Shown here in pieces: positions 11,163 through 21,914 of a DNA stretch of 64,000 nt. A model generated the notes under the pieces. That model was not told the DNA's origin and made no database searches. It saw only the letters and a list, made by a program, of their open reading frames with translations. Both the position numbers and the translations under genes were made by a program. This DNA is from Rhynchospora pubera (lineage: Eukaryota > Streptophyta > Magnoliopsida > Poales > Cyperaceae). The stretch lies in assembly GCA_028095005.1 (NCBI GenBank), contig CM051460.1, positions 114,053,039 to 114,117,038 of the forward strand, given 5' to 3'. Position 1 is the stretch's first letter; each line of letters opens with the position of its first letter.

Positions 11163-12725
11163 CCTAGTAGAGACTACATCTAATTTCTTTGAACTTTATG
11201 TCAAGGTTGATATTTTTAGGTGGCTGTGAGCCAAAGAAAAAAAAAAAAAGATACACAATTTTCTGAGAATTAACCCAAATTTGTGGACAGTACTGTTTAT
11301 GGGTCTACGTTGCATTTTTCAGATCTGGGTACCTGTATTATTGGATAAAACGTCACAAATGCATCAGCATTGCGGGCGATATCAGGGGAGAATAGGGTTT
11401 ATACTTTATAGAACACAGCGCATGCATCTGTCTAATTTGAATATTAGATTAGATTATTGGATTTAATAGAGTTAATTTGATATTCAAACTGTTCAACGAA
11501 ACGTTTAAGCGTCCATTAAATTTGGGGATTCCCACAAAGTTAGCTATCAAATTGAAAAAAGAAAAACATTAATTAATTGGATGGTTTTAGAAAAAGAAAA
11601 CATGAACTTTACCTCTAATGGTTGTTTAATAAATAATATTGAAAAATAATATTCAATATGAATAAGAATACTAGTAGAACAGTGTTGTCTGAAATATCTA
11701 TTGAAGCATATTGTGTTTGTAATATTCTAGTATTGTGAACATTAATTGATAATGCTATTGGATAAAATAATAGTTCAAATAGTGTAATGATGGGTTGCAT
11801 TGAAATTATTTAATTAATAAATTAGATAAGACCGATCGAAAGAAACTTTATATGTACGAACCATAATTTTCTTAGATTGTTTTTCAATAATATCAATGGA
11901 AGTGGACCATATAACCTAACAGCCTAACACAAATATCTCAGCAGTAAGCACAAATGATTACATTTGAAAAAAAAATTTTCGAAGTCTATACCTTATACAA
12001 AAATTAAATGCAACTATTTCTTCCTTTGTATACAAATTATAGTTAATTAACATTAATTAACCAATTTAGTACCTTATAGTTCTAACATTATAGTTACAAA
12101 TTACTGAAAATTATCCAAATTGTTTTCCTCACGTCTAAAAGCATTACATAAATCTAGTCCCAAGAAGTATAGAACGACAAATTCACTTCAATATTTAATT
12201 AACAAACCCAACATCAAATCTAAATTAATCTAATTACGTCTACAAATAGTACAAAGTACCAGATAAATTATAGAATTAGTACACACTTCACCAATCCTCC
12301 TATCAGTTCAATTTGCTTGGCGTGTTCAGAAATAATTCCTAATTGCAACTTCTAAAGCTAGAGGGTAATTTGATTCCATGTGTGACTATACTTGCATGAA
12401 AAACAATGTTAGGTTGCTATTTCTTTTATTTGGTAGGATCACACAAGAGACTATTTAAGGTATTATTTCTTTTCATAATTCCGCATTTGACCTACCCATT
12501 CACATGATAAATCCCTCTATTCCACTATTTCCGGTTAAAAACTGAAAAGTATATTATCCGCCAAAAGGCTCTTTTGATCATGACGTTTCATATTAAATTA
12601 GATTAAAATAATCGTTTTATTGATGTGGAATTTAGTACAAATGATCAATAATTATGTCATTTTTTTATAAAAAGGATTAAAACCCCCTAAAATACAAGGG
12701 AGAAAGAAAACTAACGTCTTCAAGC
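11163..12725. other. AT-rich spacer
   Basis: No supported gene, RNA or clear transposon. The stretch consists of simple AT-rich sequence. Confidence 0.4.
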
Positions 12726-12960
12726 ACTGAATCTTGCTAAAAAAAAAAAAAAATCTTTTCCTGAAAAAAGAAATCCAATAAAGAGATTTTTTGTTGTTCT
12801 AAAAATAAAGATACAATCTAGCTAAACAATATTCTATTTCAGAGTGGAAGATCAGATACTGCGTGGCATACGGCATAATTAAGCATATAAAAATGTTTGC
12901 ACATGCATCTTATCTGGTTAGGCTGCGGTTTTGCGGATGAGAAAAGTACACAGAACTAAG
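12726..12960. repeat. Segmental direct duplication, unit 1
   Basis: It shares ACTGAATCTTGC, ATTCTATTTCAGAGTGGAAG, TCAGATACTGC and ACATGCATCTTATCTGGTTA with unit 2 at 13706-13985, in the same order and orientation. The copies have diverged by indels, so the duplication is not recent. Confidence 0.7.
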
Positions 12961-12970
12961 TAATTGCCCT

Positions 12971-13501
12971 ACCGTGTCGTGCAGTAAGAATGTCAGAACA
13001 TGTCGTATTCGAATCTTATATCGTATCGTGTTATGTTATGTCGTGTTAAAATATTTTATATATCGTATTGTGCGGTATTTAAATTCTAAACAATGAACAT
13101 AACACGTCACATCTCGTGTTGCCATACCGTACCGTGACGAGTTCAAATATCTTTAATTTTTAATATAAAATATTAATCTGGTTGTGAAATTAAAACTTCC
13201 GTTTGATAAAATATATATATATATATAAAAAGCATGCTTTAAAATAAAAAAGATACATGTTAATTTTATATGTTAAATATGATAAATATTTCTAATGTTG
13301 TAGTGTCATATTGTGTCATGTTTTGTACCGTGTTGTACTGGTTTTATGTCATGTTATATCATGCCTGCGAAATTCATGTATGGTGCAATGTCGGTGTCCA
13401 GTTCATCAAAATTGGCCATAACACACATTAGGACACGACACATCTAAGCCCTCGTGTTGTGTCGTATGCGTAGTTTGTCGTATCGTATCTCCACACGGTA
13501 G
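12971..13501. repeat. CGTGTCGT-rich block, possible hAT-like element
   Basis: Words such as CGTGTCGT, TCGTATCGTGT and GTCGTGTT recur in both orientations near both ends. The block is bounded by TACCGTGTCG and CACACGGTA, an inverted pair. Clustered subterminal motifs are characteristic of hAT transposons, but no target duplication was found, so the call is tentative. Confidence 0.4.
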
Positions 13502-13509
13502 CTCGTCAA

Positions 13510-13697
13510 CAGGAGCGGAGCCATGTATAGTGGTGCCAAAGTGGACTTTGCACCTGTGATTTTAATTTACGTGCAATTTCAATACTAATTAGTAATTTTT
13601 TATAAAAGCACATATATATAATAAGCAATTTGCCCCGCAATAACCAAAAATTGCAAATTAGCCCCCTCCCAATTGTTTATTCCTGACTCCACCACTG
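13510..13697. mobile_element. hAT-type MITE with 8-bp target duplication
   Basis: A 188-bp element with ends CAGGAGCGGAGCCA and TGACTCCACCACTG (imperfect inverted repeats), flanked by a perfect 8-bp duplication CTCGTCAA (13502-13509 and 13698-13705). This is diagnostic of hAT. It is inserted between the CGTGTCGT block and duplication unit 2. Confidence 0.85.
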
Positions 13698-13705
13698 CTC
13701 GTCAA

Positions 13706-13985
13706 ATACTGAATCTTGCCAAAAAGAAAAAAAAAACCCTCTTTTGTCCAAAAAAAAAAAAAAATCCGTTAAATATTTATTCGTTCTATACAAATTTTTA
13801 CTGGTAACAGATAAGATACATCTAAATAATATTCTATTTCAGAGTGGAAGGTCAGATACTGCCTTCAGAATTAAGATCCTCCAATGAAATTTAGACAACG
13901 GCGGAGAGTAGCCGACCATTGGCATAAGGCATAAGAATATAAAAATAATTACACATGCATCTTATCTGGTTAGGTTCCGGATGAA
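13706..13985. repeat. Segmental direct duplication, unit 2
   Basis: The partner of 12726-12960, with the same order of shared blocks and about 50 bases of extra sequence (13867-13915). Confidence 0.7.
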
Positions 13986-14501
13986 AAAAGTATAAGAGAT
14001 AAGGTTGAATGCGACAATTTCCTTGTTTTTTCTTTTCTTTTGGAGAAACCAATTCCCGTAGGAAAAACAATTTCCTTGTTAACCTTTTCCTCAATTTATA
14101 TGAGGCTATGATCAAATGAAAACGAAAGACAAGTGTAGTACTTCAGTACTTGGGTTCAGGTGCACTTGGAGGTTCTTGGGTAGCAAGTGCCAAGTGGGAA
14201 CTGATCAGAATTCAGTATGTTAATAAATGCAATGAATAATTCAATACTTGTGGTCCTATCAACAAGCATTTAAGTGGAAACTCGAATCTTTTAATCGCCA
14301 ACAGTGTACAGGTACATTCTTAGCTTTTATTTTTTGGGGTACATGTTGCATTTCATCAATCCATCTATCTTGTTTTTCATTCCTCCATATGCTTCTCATC
14401 ATAAAAAACAAGGGAAAAGAGTGTGCGGTGCGTATTAAGTACTCTCTCTAATCGCATGCTAAAATGTCACATATATGGGGTCCAAACCAAATTTTAGCTA
14501 T
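13986..14501. other. Spacer
   Basis: No supported feature. Confidence 0.4.
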
Positions 14502-14658
14502 GGGTGCGTTTGGATAGGTGTGAGAAGAAGGGAAGAAGGGAAGAAGTGGGAAGAAGTATTGGGAAGTGTGTAACTTTGTGAAGAGTTTGGATTGTTTATA
14601 ATTTTTTTTCTTCCCATCCTCCTTCTTCCTCTTCTTCTTCTCTCATCCAAACGCACCC
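14502..14658. mobile_element. MITE, GGCTCCGTTTGGATG family, copy 2
   Basis: A 157-bp element with ends GGGTGCGTTTGGAT and ATCCAAACGCACCC, flanked by the 3-bp duplication TAT (14499-14501 and 14659-14661). The family core (GGGAAGTGTGTAACTTTGTG) is present. Confidence 0.82.
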
Positions 14659-16103
14659 TATGTGTTTTCGTGAGAATAGATGATCTATTGATACAGTGAT
14701 ACTCACATTTGATATTTTTTGTTATATGCGTGCACTGTAGTTAAGTCTTATGAAATTCACTGTAAATTGACTTATTGAGTGCTGTTGTGCTGACTTTTTT
14801 GAGTGTTTTAAATTGCTTACTTGTTCAGTCAGTGGCGCAGGGAAGAAGTTGTAATAGTGGAGTCAACGCATATGTTATATAAAAAAACTTTAAAAGAAAA
14901 TTTTAAGCAATATATATAGTTTCTAAATATTTTTTATATGATAATAGGGTGTACGCTTTACATCGTAGAATGCGTACTTAATTGTACTAAATATATAATA
15001 TATTCAATTAATGTAAAACACATATTAATTGTTTTGAACTCCTACACTTCTAGTTCAAACTATTCTTAATTAATATATAATTATAAATTAAATTATTACA
15101 TATGCACATTTACTTTTTGTAAAAACACATTTTGCTATTTATTTCTTTTGGAAAATCAGCCAAAAACAAGTATAACTACTATTTAAAGGATTAAAAGATT
15201 GAATATAAATATAATATTTCTTATCAAAATTATAAGTAGTTTGAATTTCCAACTACTGCCAAATGAAATCTTTATATTTTATTTTAAAGAACTACATATA
15301 GGTGTTCAAATTTCCAATTTAAAATTTCATTAAATATAATCTAGTTAAAAAAAGAAACAAAAATACTATTTTAAACATAATAAAACAATATCATATAATA
15401 TATCATACAATATAAAAAAGCATATATAATTATTAGACAACATATAAACTATTTTTGTTTTAATTATTCTCTCCATAATAATAAACATATTTAATATTCC
15501 TAAATGAAGACTAATAAATTATGATAATGATTTCTCACTTGTTATTTATATTACAAAATAACAGGTATAAAATAATTTTTTGACTGCGTCCCAAGCAGAT
15601 AATTAAGTTGACAAAAACGATCCTTACCCATGCACATACTCCATTGAATATGTCAATATGGTAATGATCAGACAAACGAGCTTGGATTTTAGCCCTATCT
15701 TGAAGTACATGTGACTGGCAGTAAGTTTTATCTATTGATACAGATCGAGTCCTTATTTTGTGACGGATGGTTTACGACATTTTTTTTTAGAAGAAGTTTG
15801 AGATGTGCGGTAGTATGAATCTAGGAGAGAATGAACGGTCCAAAGCTGCATTTAAAATTTCCGGTGGAACAGATGATTTGAAATCATTATTGCAGTCTTG
15901 AAAGGTAGAAAATTACTTTTGTATATACAAAATATTATATTTAAAATAAACTTAACAATATTAACTACACCCATCAACAATATGTTTTTAGATACATTAA
16001 GAAGTCCACATCTCGTATGTTTGTTTTAGACCGGCCAATTCGGCCTAGAAAATTTTGAAATTATGCGTTGGAACTTGGAGTCTAAAACAATACGACTCAT
16101 CCT
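14659..16103. other. AT-rich spacer
   Basis: No supported gene. Short AT-rich words predominate from 14880 to 15560. Confidence 0.4.
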
Positions 16104-16486
16104 CTTTACATAGACTTTTATAGCTAAACTTTTTTATTTATATTGGACATTAATTTATTGTTAGATTTATATTTTTATTATTAGATTTACTTGATCACTA
16201 AATCTAGAAGAATTGTTTTTAGCAAGATTCAATTTTCTATTAATATCTCTTTAAAAATCTAGCAATTTATTTTCGTTAGACTTTCCTATATCTTGTAATA
16301 TCTAGTGTAGCAATTTGAAAAAGTCTAACGATTTATTTTTGCTACATTACATATGACAAGATTCATAAAATTCATCAAAAATAAATTGTTAGATTTTTGA
16401 GCTATTAATAGAAAATTGAGTAAATCTAACGATATAATAAGTTCCAACATAAATAAAAAAGTCTAGCCAGAAAAGTCTATGTAAAA
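16104..16486. mobile_element. Fold-back MITE with TTTACATAGACTTTT ends
   Basis: The ends CTTTACATAGACTTTTATAG and their complement (CTATGTAAAA at the right) are inverted over about 50 bp. The interior has mirrored blocks such as CTATTAATA and TCTAACGAT. No clear target duplication, so the superfamily is undecided. Confidence 0.65.
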
Positions 16487-16944
16487 CCATCTTTCTCGTA
16501 GCGACTCGTGTAACATTTGAATATAGAAACAAAATTTAATGCTTGCGAAATTAAATATATGGTTGATTCAAAGGTACAGTTCTGGCCACATGACCCCCTA
16601 CGCAAGTTAATTGTTTTATGTCAACATTAGTTGTTCTCTCACTTATTTGAGAAGTGATGCATTGATGTCTAAAAGAAACTTTTAATGAATATGTGCAAAA
16701 AGTGTCAAGTCATGACAAAATAAAGTTGGACCAAGTGAATATGGAACCAAAATGTTGCTATCAGCTTGGTATGTTTAGTGATCTCCGTTGAAAGCAGCAC
16801 TTAGTGACAGTGTTGGCTCTAAAATTAGATCCTTAACTAGAAAATATAGAGGTGGCACCCAAATTGAACCCCAACTCTCCAAACTTGATCCACCAAAAAA
16901 ACAAAGATAAAAAATTGAACCCAGAAGCAAAGGCTACATAGGAA
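16487..16944. other. Upstream region of the DUF4220 gene
   Basis: Presumably the promoter and 5' leader of the plus-strand gene at 16945. I see no certain TATA box. Confidence 0.35.
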
Positions 16945-19158
16945 ATGCAAGTCATTCCATTCCAAGTGAGGCAGCTTTGGAGCAGCCACGAAATTCGTTT
17001 GCTGGTGCTGCTCAGCCTCATTCTTCAAATCTTTCTCATCTTCTTAGCACCTCTTCGTAAACGCAGCGCCAACAGAATCCTCAGCCTCTTACTATGGTCC
17101 TTTTACTTGTCGGCCGATTATGTCGCCACGCTAGCCCTCGGCAACCTTCTGAACATGCAGACGCAAGACACTGACGAAAGTATGAGTGGCGATATTATGG
17201 CATTTTGGGCTCCTTTCCTCCTCCTCCACCTTGGCGGCCCCGACTCCATCACCTCGTATTCTCTTGAGGATAATGAGCTCTGGTGGCGACACTTGTTGGG
17301 CTTGGTAGTGCAAGTTTCGGTTGCGGTGTTGATATTTCTCGAGTCATTGCCGAGCCCGTTGTATTGGAAGCCTGCTATATTGGTGTTTATTGTCGGATTT
17401 TTGAAGTTCGGGGAGAGGACTCTCGCTCTCCGATCTGCTAGCATGGATGAGTTGAGGGACTCGATGGTGCACAAACCGGATCCTGGCCCCAATTACCCAA
17501 AATTCATGGAAGAGTACGTTTCGAGGAGGGAAGCGGGCCTCAATGCCTATATCAAGAGGGAGGACGAGCCACTGCCTCCTGATAAGGAGGCCGAATTGGC
17601 AACCATTGTTCTCTCAGATGTGAAAGTTATACATAAAGGCTACCACTTTTTCACAATCTTCAAACGAATTGCGGTCGATCTTGTGCTCACCTTTCGGGAC
17701 CGGCTGGAGAGTCAGCCTTTCTTTTGGAGTCGAACTCCTGCTCAAGCTTTCAGACTTGTTGAGGTTGAGCTTTCCTTCCTGTATGATATCCTCCACACAA
17801 AGGCTTTACATGTACATTCCCCCTGTGGTCGATTCTTGCGGGGCCTGTCCTTTGGTTTGATCTTCTTGGCTCTCGTGCTTTTTCATCAATGTGACAAGCA
17901 AGGTTACAAACGTGTCGATATAACGATCACATATGTGTTACTATCTGCTGCTCTAGTGCTCGAGATCATGTCGATAGTTCTCCTTCTAGTCTCGGATTGG
18001 ATGATTGTTTGGCTCGACCGTAGACACATGGAATCGCTAGCAGCTGCAATAATTAGGCATGTGAATTTGGTGCTTCCAAATGGAAAGCCACGGTGGTCAA
18101 ACTCCATGAGGCAATATGACCTCATTCGGTACTTCCGAAGGAGGCCAGTTTCTAATATCTTCTTGCAGATTAACCTGCCATCTCTTCCCCACCTCTTTGC
18201 CGGCAAACTGAAGGCCGCTAAAGTCAACATTATAGAATACTTCCCAAAGGTGAAGGAGACATGGAGAAATTGCTGGTATATAAGCTCTCTTGATGTGCCT
18301 GATTATCTGAAGAAGTTGATTTTTGAAGAGCTGAAAAGGAAGTCCAAGAGTGCACAAAATTCCTCCGATCTAAATGGGTTGCGGTCTTGCCGGGGGGAGC
18401 TAGCCCTAAAACAGGAGTCGTGTATAAATCTCATGTGGAGTGTACAAAAGGAATTTGATGAAAGCATTATGCTCTGGCACATTGCCACGACTCTTTGCAA
18501 CCAAACCGAGGTGTCTCATTCAGAGCAATCGGGTGATGAACGTACCTACTACCGTGAAAATAACAATAAATCCAGAGGTGGCGAAGTACACGTGGAAATA
18601 GAGAATTCCAATAGCGAGGAGGATCAAATAGGCAATGATGAAAAGCATTACAGCACCAAATTGAGAGCAGAAATCAGTAAGATGGTCTCCAATTACATGA
18701 TGTATCTTCTTGTTCTCCAACCTGCCATGATGCCACCAGGCATCGGGAAGATACGATTCCAAGACACCTGTGCCGAGGCGGAGAAATTTTTTGAGGCTGA
18801 AGAACCGGCACAGGATGACAAACATGCATGCCTATTGCTCCTGGATGTGGTGACAGAAATCGAACCAATTGAGGTTAAAGGAGATAGGAGCAAATCAGTC
18901 CTGTTCGATGCTTGCCGGTTGGCGAAAGAGTTAAAACAATTGAATGCCGATAAGAGATGGCGGGTTGCGAGTGCCGTCTGGCTCGAGCTGTTGGGTTACG
19001 CGGCAATCAACTGTGGAGCTTACTCCCATGCCAAGCAACTGAGTTCGGGTGGCGAGCTTCTAAGTCATATCTGGTTTCTTATGGTACATATGGGAATTGG
19101 AGAACAATACCGGATTGAATCCGGCCATGCAAGAGTAAAATTGATTGTTGATAAGTGA
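16945..19158 (+). CDS. DUF4220/DUF594 plant membrane protein, function unknown
   Basis: A 737-residue single-exon protein. The N-terminal half fits DUF4220 (about residues 45-385). It has hydrophobic segments near 18-36, 43-66, 85-97, 115-135 and 142-153, and two more at about 300-315 and 327-356, so it should be an integral membrane protein of about six or seven spans. The C-terminal DUF594 lies at about 655-725 and contains the block VWLELLGYAA, HAKQLSSGGELLSHIWFLM and a Q near the end. The ATG is fixed by an in-frame TAG two codons upstream (16939-16941). Length and domain order are those of the family, which is expanded in plants and has no established biochemical role. Nothing is broken. 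GC content is well above the flanks. Confidence 0.92.
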   Translation: MQVIPFQVRQLWSSHEIRLLVLLSLILQIFLIFLAPLRKRSANRILSLLLWSFYLSADYVATLALGNLLNMQTQDTDESMSGDIMAFWAPFLLLHLGGPDSITSYSLEDNELWWRHLLGLVVQVSVAVLIFLESLPSPLYWKPAILVFIVGFLKFGERTLALRSASMDELRDSMVHKPDPGPNYPKFMEEYVSRREAGLNAYIKREDEPLPPDKEAELATIVLSDVKVIHKGYHFFTIFKRIAVDLVLTFRDRLESQPFFWSRTPAQAFRLVEVELSFLYDILHTKALHVHSPCGRFLRGLSFGLIFLALVLFHQCDKQGYKRVDITITYVLLSAALVLEIMSIVLLLVSDWMIVWLDRRHMESLAAAIIRHVNLVLPNGKPRWSNSMRQYDLIRYFRRRPVSNIFLQINLPSLPHLFAGKLKAAKVNIIEYFPKVKETWRNCWYISSLDVPDYLKKLIFEELKRKSKSAQNSSDLNGLRSCRGELALKQESCINLMWSVQKEFDESIMLWHIATTLCNQTEVSHSEQSGDERTYYRENNNKSRGGEVHVEIENSNSEEDQIGNDEKHYSTKLRAEISKMVSNYMMYLLVLQPAMMPPGIGKIRFQDTCAEAEKFFEAEEPAQDDKHACLLLLDVVTEIEPIEVKGDRSKSVLFDACRLAKELKQLNADKRWRVASAVWLELLGYAAINCGAYSHAKQLSSGGELLSHIWFLMVHMGIGEQYRIESGHARVKLIVDK

Positions 19159-20428
19159 CTAGTTTGTATTTGTGTTCCCTGGGATGTTTTATTTTCTTTT
19201 TTTCTTTTTCTTGGTCGAAGTAAAATGAAATTCAGTGGACAATATTCCAACCTTCTGTTTTTCTTCTATTTTCTTTTTTACAAGTAGGCATACAGGCCAA
19301 ATAATTTTAACCAATCTGTACTGAAGTTTAATGAAGTTAATATATGACTATGTCTGAGTAAAAACTTGTGCATTGGAGTTGGAAGACCAGTTGATTATTG
19401 ATGAAGGACATACACGCAAAAAGACTAATGAAGGAAAGAGTTTTCGTTACTATAGAAAAATTGGTCAGATGAAATTTAAGAAAACCAAAAGAACAATAAC
19501 ATGAGAAACAACAAAAGTCACAGGGTACAATTAATATCTCCAATTATTAGCCAACATGAGTAACCTCACCCAATTGGAGCTGAAAGACGGTGTTTACTTT
19601 CCTAAAGGATCCGGCATTTTAATTCTTTTGACAGAAAAATTTAAGTTTATATTCCTAATTCATAACAATTTCACAATAATGTTAATGGCGGTAGAGCTGG
19701 AGAAAGCATTCAATTTAGAAAGAGCATCCAAGAGAATGTTTCAAATAAGTTGCAAATTGGACACAGGTATTTTTTTCAATTTATCTAATATGGCATTATA
19801 TGATTGATTAAAAATTATCAATCATAAACAATTATCCAACATTTATGAGAATATAACGAGTATGAAAAGTTTTTACTACCTTTTTGTGATAAAATGACGA
19901 ATTTGTTTCTTTCGTGTAACCTTATTAGATAAAAATGATGAAAAATTCTTAACTATAACTACTTTCTAATGATTGACAAGTGGCACAATCTTCACTTTGA
20001 ATACAACATAAACAAAACAGACAGCAATCAATGCTAAAATTTTGTATCATTTATGGGTAAGTGTATTAGTTGGTAGCACAGATGAAAGCGATACAACTTT
20101 TGTAGCATGATTGCATCTGAACATTAAAAAAGGTTTGGGCGGCGGAGTAAGATGTTTTAAAGGGGCACTTAGCTTGGGTAGGTGTTATATACACTTAGAA
20201 GAGGTTTACTTCGTAATATATCATATCCGCAACAGTAACAGTCTTTTTAAATCGATTTAAAATAAACACTACAACAGTAATGTATTTTTTAATATTTTCT
20301 AAAAATATGGTATTTTTAAATAAATTTAATTGAAGTTGTATAAATTTATATGTATATTATTGAATATTAGGAGGTTGAAGTATCTCATTTTTCGTGCATC
20401 GATTATACCTTCATTTTTTTTTATTCCT
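19159..20428. other. 3' flank of the DUF4220 gene and AT-rich spacer
   Basis: The first few hundred bases are presumably the 3' untranslated region. No other gene is supported. Confidence 0.4.
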
Positions 20429-20560
20429 GGCTCCGTTTGGATAGGTATGGGAAGAAGGGAAGAAGTATTGAGAAGTGTGTAATTTTGTGAAGAATTTGGA
20501 TTGTATATAATTTATTTCTTCCCTTCTTCCTCCTTCTTCTCAACGCATCCAAACGCACCC
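20429..20560. mobile_element. MITE, GGCTCCGTTTGGATG family, copy 3
   Basis: A 132-bp copy with ends GGCTCCGTTTGGATA and ATCCAAACGCACCC and the family core. The flanking bases (CCT and TAA) do not match, so the duplication is lost or an end is altered. Confidence 0.75.
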
Positions 20561-21914
20561 TAATAATTAAAAATATCGTAACATCTTAAAAGAGGGAAAA
20601 AAAAAACGTTACTTGATGTCCACATTATCTTCTTCATACATGCAGTAAAATTACAATATTTAGACTTTATTTTGATAAGAATTAAGAGCTTAATTAAAAA
20701 ATTAACTATCAGAAATATAGTCTCATCATTGATTTTTTAAAAAAGAATTTGATACCAATTAAAAATTAAAATAATAATGAAATGTAATAAAATGTTTGGC
20801 TTTGAGGAGAAGGATCTATACATCGAATTTTGATTTCATTTCATTTAACTAGAATTTATTTTTTCAAGATTCCGTTGAGTTTAATAACATGAAAATTCGA
20901 TCAAATGAAATCAAATCCATTTACTTTGATTAAAAAATTTCAATAACATGGAAATTTTCTATGAAACTCCCCAGGAAAAAAAAACATTCCGATCGGAGCC
21001 TTTCTGTATACATCAAGAAAAAAAAAAGGGAAAGCATTTGTACTCCTCTCATTTGCATATAATATAAATAATATAATTACATGCAAAAATCTGCGTGGTG
21101 CACATATTATGTCTGTAAGATGCGACGACATTAAGCATACTTTTTAGCATTTATTAAGTGACCAGAATTCTAACAGTCAGAACTTGACGGTCTTTGATAC
21201 ATCATAAGACGAAACTTAAATTACGTTGTTTAGTGACTTAGTGTATAAAAAGCTATCTATACGTCCATTATTTTTATATCGATAATTTTTTTTAAATAAT
21301 AGAATAATAGGAAAAAGTTTTAAGAAGTATCCAAATTTTGTTATAAACAATATTGAGATCGCATTAAACTACTTATATTGATCCTACAATTTTTTTTTTC
21401 CGGCTAAATGATTGAAAGTGATAACAAATCTGATCGAACTTTGAGGTTCAAGACTTCAAGTATCCACGAAATTTAACTAAATTTTTTATTTTTAAAACAA
21501 AAATTTTATTATGTTTTTGCACCTTACATATTCACTAAAACATAACCAACCGCAAGTCTAATACAGCATCGTTATCATACTTTAATACCCGTTTGGAATT
21601 TTGACAAAAGCGCAGAAAACCCACAGAATAACATGTCAGTGTCACTGCCTTGAGAGATAAGTCACTTGCGATCGACAATGGTTAAATTGATGTAATTTTC
21701 GACCTTTATTTGTGCGAATATCTTTCTGACCTTGATCTCTACCGTTCATAGCAATTGCTCAAGCCACTATCGACAGCGTTACAAGATGACAAGAACCAAT
21801 CAAGCCTTTTCTTTCCCACTACAAAACGGATCAAAGCAAGGCCACCATATCCATACATACCCATCTCTCTTGTCTCTTCATTGCAAACTAAAAATATAAG
21901 AAAAAACTAAGAAA
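20561..21914. other. AT-rich spacer and promoter of the LRR gene
   Basis: No gene or repeat recognised. The last part must hold the promoter and leader of the gene at 21915. Confidence 0.4.

Noticed and set aside
12971..13501. Firm call of a hAT transposon
   Set aside because: Inverted ends and subterminal motifs are present, but the flanking 8-mers do not match; kept only as a tentative repeat.
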